NCBI GenBank assembly: GCA_022574595.1
Contig: JACZRS010000003.1
Coordinates: forward strand, 124,001-188,000
Length of the DNA stretch: 64,000 nt
Source: Planctomycetota bacterium
GTDB taxonomy: Bacteria; Planctomycetota; Phycisphaerae; Phycisphaerales; SM1A02
Direction of reading: 5' to 3'
Below are positions 9,435 to 16,932 of this stretch, one piece after another (within the stretch, counting starts at the first letter, position 1; the number at the start of each line of letters is the position of its first letter). A model generated the notes under the pieces. That model was not told the origin of the DNA. It searched no databases and saw only the letters and a program-made list of their open reading frames with translations. The position numbers and the translations under genes were made by a program.

Positions 9435-11585
9435 CTATCCCCAATTTGCGAATAGTATGAGCAGATCGATCGTACTCACTTTGCCATCGCCATCCAGATC
9501 AGCAGGACAGTCGCTTTTTTCCGGGGGTGGGCATGGCCCCCAGTTGTCCAGCAGGGCTGACAGATCCGACAGGCCGACTATACAATCGCCATCGAGATCG
9601 CCCAGCAATGGGCCGGGTCCCCAGCGGGCCCAGTACGCCGAGACCTGCTCACCGGCGACGAGGAACTCGCCCCCGGCGATCAGCTCGCCGTTGTAAACCG
9701 TTAAGGCTCTCACGATAGGGTAGCAGAACTGGAACTGGACGTAGCATCCCTGGATCCCGCTGCCCAGGGGCGACCAGCTCAGGCCATCCCAGCGGGCGAT
9801 GTAGTTGGCCCGCGTACCGCCGGCGGTGGTGAACTGGCCCCCGGCGATCAGCTCGCCGTTGTACACGGTCAGGGCATGCACGAAGCCCCAGCCTCCGCTC
9901 ATCCCGTTGCCCAGGGGCGACCAGCTGGCGCCGTCCCAGCGGGCGATATAGTTGACTTCCGTCCCGCCCGCGGAGGTGAATTGGCCCCCGGCGATCAGCT
10001 CGCCGTTGTAGACGGTCAGACCAAACACATTGCCTGTCCCACTTCCCAGGGACGACCAACTGGTGCCGTCCCAGCGGGCGATGCGGCTAGCCGGCATCCC
10101 GCCGGCGGTGCTGAAGAAGCCCCCGGCGATCAACTCGCCGTTATAGATGGTCAGGGCCTTGACATGGTTGCTCATCCCGCTGCCCAGGGGCGACCAGCTC
10201 GCCCCGTCCCAGCGGGCGATCTTGTTGGCCGGTGTCCCGCCGGCGGTGGTGAATGTGCCTCCGGCGATCAGTTCGCCGTTGTACACGGTCAGCGCCCACA
10301 CGGAGTCGTTCATCCCGCTGCCCAGGGGCGACCAGGATTTTCCGTCCCAGCGGGCGATGCGGTTGGCCTCCGTCCCGCCGGCAGTGGTGAAACCGCCGCC
10401 AGCGATCAGCTCGCCGTTGTAGACGGTCAGGGCAAACACAGTGCCGCTCATCCCACTGCCCAGGGGCGACCAGTTCGTGCCGTCCCAGCGGGCGATGCCG
10501 ATGACCGGCGTCCCGCCGGCGGAGTTGAAGTCGCCTCCAGCGATCAGCTCGCCGTTGTACACCGCGAGGTCAGTAACGATAGGGGAGCATTCCCCCTTGC
10601 CTGGCCCCTGCAAGCATCCGCCAATCCCGCTGCCCAGGGGCGACCAGCTCGTCCCGTCCCAATGGGCGATGTTGCTGACGGTCGTCCCGCCGGCGGTGCC
10701 GAACCGGCCTCCGGCGATCAGCTCGCCGTTGTACACCGTCAGGGTGCGCACGGATGTGAATTGCCCCCCTGGCATCCCGCTGCCCAGGGGCGACCAGGAT
10801 TTGCCGTCCCAGCGGGCGATGCGTTCGGCCGGCATCCCGCCGGCGGTGGTGAAGGAGCCGCCGACGATCAGCTCGCCGTTGTAAATGGTCAGAGCGAGCA
10901 CACTGCCGCCGCTCATCCCGCTCCCCAGTGACGACCAGGTAGCGCCGTCCCAGCTTGCAATGGTGAACCCGCCCCCGGCGATCAGCTCGCCGTTGTACAC
11001 GGTCAGGGCCGACACGCCGCCGATCATCCCGCTGCCCAGGGGCGACCACTGTGCGCCGTCCCAGCGGGCGATGTGGTTGGCCTCGGTCCCGCCTGCGGTG
11101 GTGAAGTTGCCCGCAGCGATCAGCTCGCCGTTGTACACGGTCAGGGCCAAAACGCCGCTGTTCATGCCGCTGCCCAGGGGTGACCAGGTGGTGCCGTCCC
11201 AGCTGGCGATGTAGTTGGCCTCGGTCCCGCCTGCGGTGGTGAAGGAGCCCCCGGCGATCAGCTCGCCGTTGTACACGGTCAGCGCGTAGACCCAAGGGTA
11301 CTCGCCGCCCATCTCTCTGCCCAGTGCTGACCAGGTGGTGCCGTCCCACTTGGCGATGTGGTTGGCGAACACGTCGCCCGCGATAGTGAATTCGCCGCTC
11401 ACGTACAGGGCCGGGCCGGTGCCGTCGTCATAGACCGCCGCAGCGTACCCCCCATAGCCGTTCAACCCCGGCACACCCTGACCCGGTAGCCACTGTTCAG
11501 TGCATTGGGCTGAAACCGGTTGCGTGGCGAAGAAAACGGCAATGAGAATTACGAAAAGTCTTTGAAAATGACGAATCGTGTACAT
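9435..11585 (-). CDS. Large secreted repeat protein (twelve ~48-aa repeats) with dockerin-like tail
   Basis: 716 residues. The start at 11585 has GGGAGG upstream and yields a clean signal peptide (MYTIRHFQRLFVILIAVF..., cleavage after PVSA). About twelve copies of a 45-56-residue repeat follow: IARWDG.SWSPLGSGM, a variable part, then ALTVYNGELIAGG.FTTAGG. The repeat is delta-60/kelch-like and probably forms one or two beta-propellers; repeats 6 and 12 carry longer insertions with a Cys pair. The C-terminus has two dockerin-like loops (GDLDGDCIVGLSDLSALLDN and CPADLDGDGKVSTIDLL) and ends FANWG. GC content is above that of neighbouring genes. Its promoter and leader are duplicated at 23 kb. Function unknown; probably cell-surface. 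Confidence 0.85.
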   Translation of the reverse strand: MYTIRHFQRLFVILIAVFFATQPVSAQCTEQWLPGQGVPGLNGYGGYAAAVYDDGTGPALYVSGEFTIAGDVFANHIAKWDGTTWSALGREMGGEYPWVYALTVYNGELIAGGSFTTAGGTEANYIASWDGTTWSPLGSGMNSGVLALTVYNGELIAAGNFTTAGGTEANHIARWDGAQWSPLGSGMIGGVSALTVYNGELIAGGGFTIASWDGATWSSLGSGMSGGSVLALTIYNGELIVGGSFTTAGGMPAERIARWDGKSWSPLGSGMPGGQFTSVRTLTVYNGELIAGGRFGTAGGTTVSNIAHWDGTSWSPLGSGIGGCLQGPGKGECSPIVTDLAVYNGELIAGGDFNSAGGTPVIGIARWDGTNWSPLGSGMSGTVFALTVYNGELIAGGGFTTAGGTEANRIARWDGKSWSPLGSGMNDSVWALTVYNGELIAGGTFTTAGGTPANKIARWDGASWSPLGSGMSNHVKALTIYNGELIAGGFFSTAGGMPASRIARWDGTSWSSLGSGTGNVFGLTVYNGELIAGGQFTSAGGTEVNYIARWDGASWSPLGNGMSGGWGFVHALTVYNGELIAGGQFTTAGGTRANYIARWDGLSWSPLGSGIQGCYVQFQFCYPIVRALTVYNGELIAGGEFLVAGEQVSAYWARWGPGPLLGDLDGDCIVGLSDLSALLDNWGPCPPPEKSDCPADLDGDGKVSTIDLLILFANWG

Positions 11586-11717
11586 AGCTAGGCCTCCCAT
11601 TTGTCTCGAGGCCTCACGCCGGTCGCCTGCCATAGGTCCATGGCCGCCCCCGGATGGCAGGTGCCTCCGTGTCGGCCGGACGGTAACAGTCTACCAAAGA
11701 CTTATCCTTGTTGTCAA
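11586..11717 (-). promoter_or_regulatory. Promoter and structured 5' leader of the repeat-protein gene
   Basis: Read on the minus strand: TTGACA (11712-11717), an 18-bp spacer and TAGACT (11688-11693) form a good sigma-70-type promoter. The leader then contains a perfect 8-bp hairpin, CCTGCCAT (11654-11661) with ATGGCAGG (11626-11633), whose 20-nt loop holds the GGGGGCGGCCAT core (11640-11652). GGGAGG just before the ATG at 11585 is the ribosome-binding site. The same promoter and much of the leader recur at 23.03-23.21 kb, and the core recurs before the gene at 3195. The conservation suggests a cis-acting RNA element; I do not recognise it as a named riboswitch class. Confidence 0.6.
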
Positions 11718-11808
11718 GCAAAATCACGACCAATTCTGATCCCGATGGAATCGGGACAGGTGCAATCGGGACGGCTTTATGGCCTCTCAAGCCTAAACAG
11801 GCCGTTCA

Positions 11809-11916
11809 TTAACCCCAATTTGCGAAGAGCAATAGCAGATCGCTTGTGTTTGCTACATTATCACCATTTAGATCAGCAGGACACTCGCCTTTTTCCGTAT
11901 GAGAGATGGTACCCAA
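11809..11916 (-). pseudogene. Orphan dockerin-like C-terminal tail, in frame with the upstream cytochrome
   Basis: The 35 codons directly after the stop of the decahaem gene, in the same frame, encode a spacer and then GECPADLNGDNVANTSDLLL, LFANWG and a TAA. This is the dockerin-like tag that ends five intact proteins in the window. It has no start codon or signal of its own. Either it is the remnant tail of the cytochrome, cut off by one stop codon (TAA at 11917-11919), or it is a fragment left by a recombination. Readthrough would yield a tagged cytochrome. Confidence 0.7.
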
Positions 11917-14370
11917 TTACTTAGTGGAAATTGGGGACAGTGGAGCTGTTGAACCTAACGAAAGACGTGCGAATCCAGCATGATAGTTGTGGCAAGACAG
12001 ACAATTGTCACCTGCCTTGTCGGGTAAATGACATTGGGAACAATTGGATTTGTTGATGGCGTCGAAAGAATGGAGAACTTGGGTTGGATTTGTATGCGAG
12101 TACATCGTCTTCCACTGCCTCGTGTCATCAGCTGCTGAATTGAGTGTGTGACATGAAGTACAGTCGCTAAGGCCGGCAAGGTTCAGGTGTGGCTTGTGAG
12201 TGAAAGTGTTGAGGCGGTGCTTGGCAGACAACCCGTTACTTGCGGTCCAGTTTATCACGTATCGATTTGAATCCCCACCTACCGCTTCAACGCTGTGACA
12301 CTTCATACATCGGCCCGGCGACTTATATTCAATGGTTTCGCGTCCAATCTCGTCGAATATTGACCTGGTAGTATTAGGAACGGCGGTACTGCGTGCGTCG
12401 GCAGTTACATCAAGCCAAGCACGAAGAAACGTGTCTGCGTGTCCAGTTGGACGGTATCGAAGCGAAAAGTCGTTATCATCTATATGCCACTGCCCAACGG
12501 TAGCGAACTCATTGAGAAGTGATCGCATCCTGCTTAATTCAGCATCTAACGCCTCGTTGGCAGTTGCAGTAAGCGTTTCACCTGGCACATCATCTTCAAG
12601 CAGATCGTCGTCCAGTATATCTTCATCATCAAGTAATTCTTCATCCTGCGCAGCGCCACCTTCCTGGTCGTCGAGCAGGTCATCATCAAGAAGGTCTTCG
12701 TCATCATCAAGAAGATCATCGTCGTCAAGAAGTTCATCATTGTCATCTGCCGGCACAATATCCTTAGGCTTGGCCGGTTCATTGACTTCGTCAATAGCGT
12801 CCGTTGTGGGCAGCGGTCGCTCTCCTGCCTCATAGCGCTGAACATCATTCATCAGGTTAGGTAGCCAAAGTTCCGCAGCAGCACGGAGATTTACCTGCCA
12901 CTGCGTTTCGTTGCTGCGCACACCAAGCGTAGTGTTATCCGGCGCAAGCCCACTCATCGCTGCAAGTTGTCGAGCGGAAATCTTGTCGCCGAGCGCTCGT
13001 GTGAGCCTTGACTCCAGAGCAGGTTGCCCACCTTGTATTAGCTCATACAGTAAACTTTTGATTGCCCACACCAAGCGACCGGCGGCTTCCACCGTTTGCT
13101 CATCCGCTGAGGAAAGATCCGCTAGGCTTGATCCTGATGCGCGTAGAGTGTTCAAGTCTGCTGCGACTTCCTTATCTACCTCGAGCAGAAGGATCATAAA
13201 CCAGGTCATCTCATTCTCATCATCAAATGCATCTGCCGGCCAGGGGTCATTGCCTAGCCAAGTGTGGTGTTGCTCCAGCGTCGTGATCGCCACACTTGGC
13301 AATCTAAGAAAGGCAATTGATGGCTCGGACAGGCCTGCACCATGTATCTCATCCGCATGGTGATGACAGGATGCGCAGCTGGTATCGAAGCCTAGTGTTT
13401 GCATGCGCCTGCCAGCACCATCAGGAATGTGACACGTCGTGCAGTCAATAGGTGAAGTATCAGCGTATTTGTCTTGGCGAAAGTAGTGGCGCAAATGTGT
13501 AACATGATTGAAAGCTATTGATGATCGCTTGACAAATGGATAGTCCGAGGTGAATTCGGGGTGACCGTTGGCAAAGGACGCAAATTGCTGCTGATGACAA
13601 GTCTGACAGCGCGTGTTGTCCATAAAGGTAATGTCGAAGGAGCGACCGCGATGTTCATTGTGGCAGGTCGAACAGGCAATGGATTGCCAGGCGCTATTGT
13701 CATTGCCTGTAAGTTGCCGAGCCGCCCACATACGAATTGGCGTGCCATCTTTGTTGTCTTGGCCCTGCACTGCAACAGCTGAAACCTGTCGTAGGGATTC
13801 GGGCGGAAGATTGTGCGCCAAATTCGGAAACTGCAATATATGGTGACAATTCAGACAACGCTCGGAGTCGCTTTGCAACAATGTGCTTGCAACTGAGGAT
13901 GAATCGAGCATCACTTGATTGTTATGTGCGTCAGCATGACAAGCGGTGCAGTTTTGATCATTAATTCCATGAGAAGCTGAAAGCAATCCAGGCGAAAGAA
14001 ATTCCCGATTCCACGGCCCGAAAGCAAGGATAAGAAGCGCGCCAAGGGTGATTGCGCTAACTCCCCAAACAGTAATCGCACGTTTGGCGCGCAAGCTTCG
14101 TACCGGCTGACAAGTCGGGATTGGTCGAGAGCATTTACCATCAGGCATAGGGCCTTGTTCACACTGCGCGCCACAACTTGCAGCGCGGGTGCAATGCCAG
14201 CGATCACCTCTACGCTGGGGCGCACATTCCGAAGTGCCATGACAACGACCACGATTATCCGGTCCGCGATGACAGGCATCTCCCTCAGCCGCCCAACCAC
14301 ATACCCACTTCTGCGTTGGGCGCTCATATCGACTCTTGTCGTGATCGAATTGTTGTAATTGTTCGATCAC
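11917..14370 (-). CDS. Membrane-anchored decahaem cytochrome c with Cys-rich N-terminal domain
   Basis: 817 residues from a GTG at 14370 that overlaps the stop of the cytochrome b-like gene (GTGA); the frame extends 32 codons further, but inside that gene. Residues 1-95 are a soluble Cys-rich head with nine Cys between residues 24 and 87 and no CxxCH, probably cytoplasmic and possibly metal- or Fe-S-binding. A single membrane helix spans about 98-118. The periplasmic part has ten CxxCH motifs: CTACH, CLNCH, CSTCH, CQTCH, CTTCH, CASCH, CMKCH, CTSCH, CSQCH and CLSCH. The first six and last four are separated by a long helical segment and a linker of aspartate and dileucine repeats encoded around 12595-12740. 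Likely role: quinol- or ferredoxin-linked electron transfer from the membrane to periplasmic cytochromes. Last gene of the operon. Confidence 0.88.
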   Translation of the reverse strand: MIEQLQQFDHDKSRYERPTQKWVCGWAAEGDACHRGPDNRGRCHGTSECAPQRRGDRWHCTRAASCGAQCEQGPMPDGKCSRPIPTCQPVRSLRAKRAITVWGVSAITLGALLILAFGPWNREFLSPGLLSASHGINDQNCTACHADAHNNQVMLDSSSVASTLLQSDSERCLNCHHILQFPNLAHNLPPESLRQVSAVAVQGQDNKDGTPIRMWAARQLTGNDNSAWQSIACSTCHNEHRGRSFDITFMDNTRCQTCHQQQFASFANGHPEFTSDYPFVKRSSIAFNHVTHLRHYFRQDKYADTSPIDCTTCHIPDGAGRRMQTLGFDTSCASCHHHADEIHGAGLSEPSIAFLRLPSVAITTLEQHHTWLGNDPWPADAFDDENEMTWFMILLLEVDKEVAADLNTLRASGSSLADLSSADEQTVEAAGRLVWAIKSLLYELIQGGQPALESRLTRALGDKISARQLAAMSGLAPDNTTLGVRSNETQWQVNLRAAAELWLPNLMNDVQRYEAGERPLPTTDAIDEVNEPAKPKDIVPADDNDELLDDDDLLDDDEDLLDDDLLDDQEGGAAQDEELLDDEDILDDDLLEDDVPGETLTATANEALDAELSRMRSLLNEFATVGQWHIDDNDFSLRYRPTGHADTFLRAWLDVTADARSTAVPNTTRSIFDEIGRETIEYKSPGRCMKCHSVEAVGGDSNRYVINWTASNGLSAKHRLNTFTHKPHLNLAGLSDCTSCHTLNSAADDTRQWKTMYSHTNPTQVLHSFDAINKSNCSQCHLPDKAGDNCLSCHNYHAGFARLSLGSTAPLSPISTK

Positions 14371-15191
14371 CAGGCGCTTCCGATGAATGTATATACTGTT
14401 AGCACATGAGCCGCTGTAACGATCAGTAGCGCATAGGTTAGGGGGATGTGTACGAACAACCAGCACTTAAGCGATCTTTGAGTAGCAAATTGAAAGTCAA
14501 GGTCATCCTTGATCTCCACCAACCGGACAATCTGCGCCAGAAAGTCGCGCTCGGTTGCGTTCAGATAACGCTCCAGAGCATTAAGCTCGTGCAAAAGACG
14601 ATGCCTGTGGCGGCTAACTCCGACAAGATGGGCCAATGTGTTGCACGGACCATGGAAAAATCGGATCAATGTTGATGAATAAAAGTCGGCGATGGTTGGA
14701 GCATTGCTTTGTGTCACGGTTTGCAGCACAAGCTCTTCTGCTTGCTCACGGACTTGTTTGTAATGTAAGGGTATCCGTTCATAAAGAACACTCTCTCCTC
14801 GTCTGGTAAGTCGAGGTGCCGCCGTGCGCGAAAGCAGTATTCCCACAATCCCTGTTCCTGCAACCGCAAGGTATATGACCGCTAGAATAGACTCTAACCA
14901 GCCGTTTGGAACTCGAAACCCGATGTGGACGGCGAATAGCGCCAGAGTCAACCACCCCGCGTAAAGGTGAATCTGCAACCACAACGATGAAGACCCCAGC
15001 GGTAGAAAGGTTAGCAATTTGCGGACGTTGTATGCAGCAAGAAGAATGAACAAGGATGCCAGAGTCCATCCGGAGATGAATGTTGTTTCAATCAGTGTTG
15101 CCAGTGACAGCCACCACGCCAAGAAGATGGCGATCGCAATGACCATGGTTATTCCCACATTAATCCAAAGGCGCGTTGCGAGTCTTTTCAT
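14367..15191 (-). CDS. Membrane cytochrome b-like protein
   Basis: A 274-residue membrane protein with about four N-terminal helices (residues ~8-32, 36-58, 70-94, 98-120) and one near the C-terminus (~245-268). Between them is a cytoplasmic, mostly helical domain rich in Arg, Glu and His (FHGPCNTLAHLVGVSRHRHR). Histidines in helices (LQIHLYAGW, FAVHIGF, FVHIPLTY, TAAHVLTVY) could hold one or two b haems. The start at 15191 is preferred because its ATG overlaps the upstream TGA (ATGA); an ATG at 15203 is possible. It lies between the ferredoxin and decahaem genes and overlaps both, so the three are translated together. Likely the membrane step between the Fe-S protein and the decahaem cytochrome. 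No exact family is assigned. Confidence 0.75.
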   Translation of the reverse strand: MKRLATRLWINVGITMVIAIAIFLAWWLSLATLIETTFISGWTLASLFILLAAYNVRKLLTFLPLGSSSLWLQIHLYAGWLTLALFAVHIGFRVPNGWLESILAVIYLAVAGTGIVGILLSRTAAPRLTRRGESVLYERIPLHYKQVREQAEELVLQTVTQSNAPTIADFYSSTLIRFFHGPCNTLAHLVGVSRHRHRLLHELNALERYLNATERDFLAQIVRLVEIKDDLDFQFATQRSLKCWLFVHIPLTYALLIVTAAHVLTVYTFIGSAW

Positions 15192-16894
15192 CGATTCACC
15201 CACTTCGCAAGAGCCTCATGATCGGTCATATCGATCCGAACCAGCGCATCATGCGGGCACGCTCTTTGACAAGCGGGTCCGCCAAGTTGATCTGAACAGA
15301 GATCGCACTTGGTCGCTTTGGCAATAGGCAGGTTAGTACTCTCTTCAAGCACAACGCGCCCCTTATTATCTGTGATCTCCACCATACGGATGTTGTTGTA
15401 GGGACAACTGTTGGCGCATGTAGAGCAACCAATGCAGGTCAAGTCATTGATCACAACTTGCCCACCTTGTGGATCGCGGTGGATTGCTCCTGTCGGGCAG
15501 CCGATCATGCAAACCGGGTCGGCGCAGTGCATGCATGCGTTGGCGACCATGTAATGATCAAACGTCGGACCGTGCCGCACGAAGCGCGGATTGTTATCAT
15601 GAGTATCGGCGCAGGCCCGGACACAATCGTCACAGCGTGTACATCGATCGAGGTCAATGAGCATCGCCGCAGTGCCATTCATGAAGCGATTTTCGACTAT
15701 GAACTCGAGTAAGCCTGTGTCAATCTCTGTCTGTGATTGCACACTATGATCGATTGAAACCTGATCTGGCTTTTGATGTGCTCGGTGGCGTTGAGCTACT
15801 GATAGCACAAATTGTTCCACGGTTACAGTCGGAATCCGTAGCACATCCACGTATCCAACAGCCCTCAATGTCGAGCGTAAAGGGACTGATTGCTCAATGT
15901 TAGCACTGTCGACTATCTCGTCGAATCCGAAAACGTGGCCTCGCCCGAGATAGCTCATAGTTCGTTCGCCATTGCCGAAGCGGCAACTCTGGCGCGCAAA
16001 TCCCGCACGAATAAGAATCACGCCATTGGGATAATTACCTTCTTGGGCAATGATCGGTTCATGTGCTAGCCGCCGCGCAGGATCGGCCTCCGCGATCTTT
16101 TTATATGATGCGTACCAATCGAACTCGCCGTAGGTCTCGAAAACTGTCTGCTCGGCAACGTTAGCTAGCTGTTCTTCCGTGAGATGACTGAAGATAGGCG
16201 TGGAACGTAGATGCGATGACAAACTGCGCTCTCGGTAAAGGCGATCAACGTGCTCGCGCAATTCAGTTGCTCGACGGCGCAGATCTCTAAAACCCTGCCA
16301 GCGCAGTTCCAGAAGTTCACACTCAGTATCGGCAAAGAGGGTGGCAGATCGGGGGATCCGCGAGAGAGCAGCAAGTTCGCCAAAAAATTCGCCTGCGCTA
16401 ATACATACAGTTTGGCTGCCCTCGAGGATTCTTGGAACATCTTGAAGGAACACACGAGTGTCGGTGCCGGTTCCACGACGAGCTGCGAGCGCTTTTGTGT
16501 CATAGCCTGACAGGTCGCGTTGCTCCACGCCCCGGTGGTTGGTCCACAACTGGGCCACGGCCTGAAAGACACCCTTTTTCTGCGACTTCTTGCGACCGAG
16601 GACTTCTTCGGGAAGCTTGTCCAAAGCTACACGCACATCTCCTTGCATAATAAAAAACAAGGAATTGCCGTAATCACCTTCGCGAACGATGATGTCGCCT
16701 GGATTGTAACGTTCGATTCGACAGTCATTTAGAATGATGTCATGTAGCGGTGTGGACGGGGGGAATGAACTTGCGTTGATCGCAGAGAACGGCTCCATGT
16801 CAAGCACTCGGCGGACATCGGCATCTGTCATCTCAGGCCCGAAGGGCACATCCCATCGCTTGGGTCGTTGGACGGCCATCGCTGTGTCGGCCAT
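15188..16894 (-). CDS. Double cyclic-nucleotide-binding domain fused to a polyferredoxin
   Basis: 568 residues, cytoplasmic, no signal peptide. Residues ~40-215 form a Crp-type cyclic-nucleotide-binding domain with a classical phosphate-binding cassette near residue 167 (FGELAALSRIPRSATLFAD), including the Gly-Glu and Arg that contact the phosphate. Residues ~230-390 form a second, more degenerate copy (GHVFGFDEIVD...VPLRSTLRA). Residues ~405-568 are a DMSO-reductase-B/NrfC-like polyferredoxin with four Cys clusters: CTRCDDCVRAC, CMHCADPVCMIGCP, CIGCSTCANSCP and CDLC...CQRACP, enough for four 4Fe-4S centres. AGAGGT lies before the ATG. Known relatives are usually electron-transfer subunits; the nucleotide domains suggest direct allosteric control by cAMP or cGMP, which is inference. 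Overlaps the cytochrome b-like gene. Confidence 0.88.
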   Translation of the reverse strand: MADTAMAVQRPKRWDVPFGPEMTDADVRRVLDMEPFSAINASSFPPSTPLHDIILNDCRIERYNPGDIIVREGDYGNSLFFIMQGDVRVALDKLPEEVLGRKKSQKKGVFQAVAQLWTNHRGVEQRDLSGYDTKALAARRGTGTDTRVFLQDVPRILEGSQTVCISAGEFFGELAALSRIPRSATLFADTECELLELRWQGFRDLRRRATELREHVDRLYRERSLSSHLRSTPIFSHLTEEQLANVAEQTVFETYGEFDWYASYKKIAEADPARRLAHEPIIAQEGNYPNGVILIRAGFARQSCRFGNGERTMSYLGRGHVFGFDEIVDSANIEQSVPLRSTLRAVGYVDVLRIPTVTVEQFVLSVAQRHRAHQKPDQVSIDHSVQSQTEIDTGLLEFIVENRFMNGTAAMLIDLDRCTRCDDCVRACADTHDNNPRFVRHGPTFDHYMVANACMHCADPVCMIGCPTGAIHRDPQGGQVVINDLTCIGCSTCANSCPYNNIRMVEITDNKGRVVLEESTNLPIAKATKCDLCSDQLGGPACQRACPHDALVRIDMTDHEALAKWVNR

Positions 16895-16932
16895 TGTTGT
16901 ACCTCTTCAGAAGGCTTTCTAAAAGTCGTTAG

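Noticed and set aside
9876-11349. Overlapping Pro/Ala- or Arg-rich ORFs within the twelve-repeat gene
   Set aside because: Regular repeat DNA opens several frames. Only the minus-strand frame of 716 codons has a signal peptide and recognisable repeats.
12332-12835. Ser-rich ORF on the plus strand opposite the decahaem gene
   Set aside because: It is the antisense translation of the aspartate and leucine codon tract of the cytochrome.
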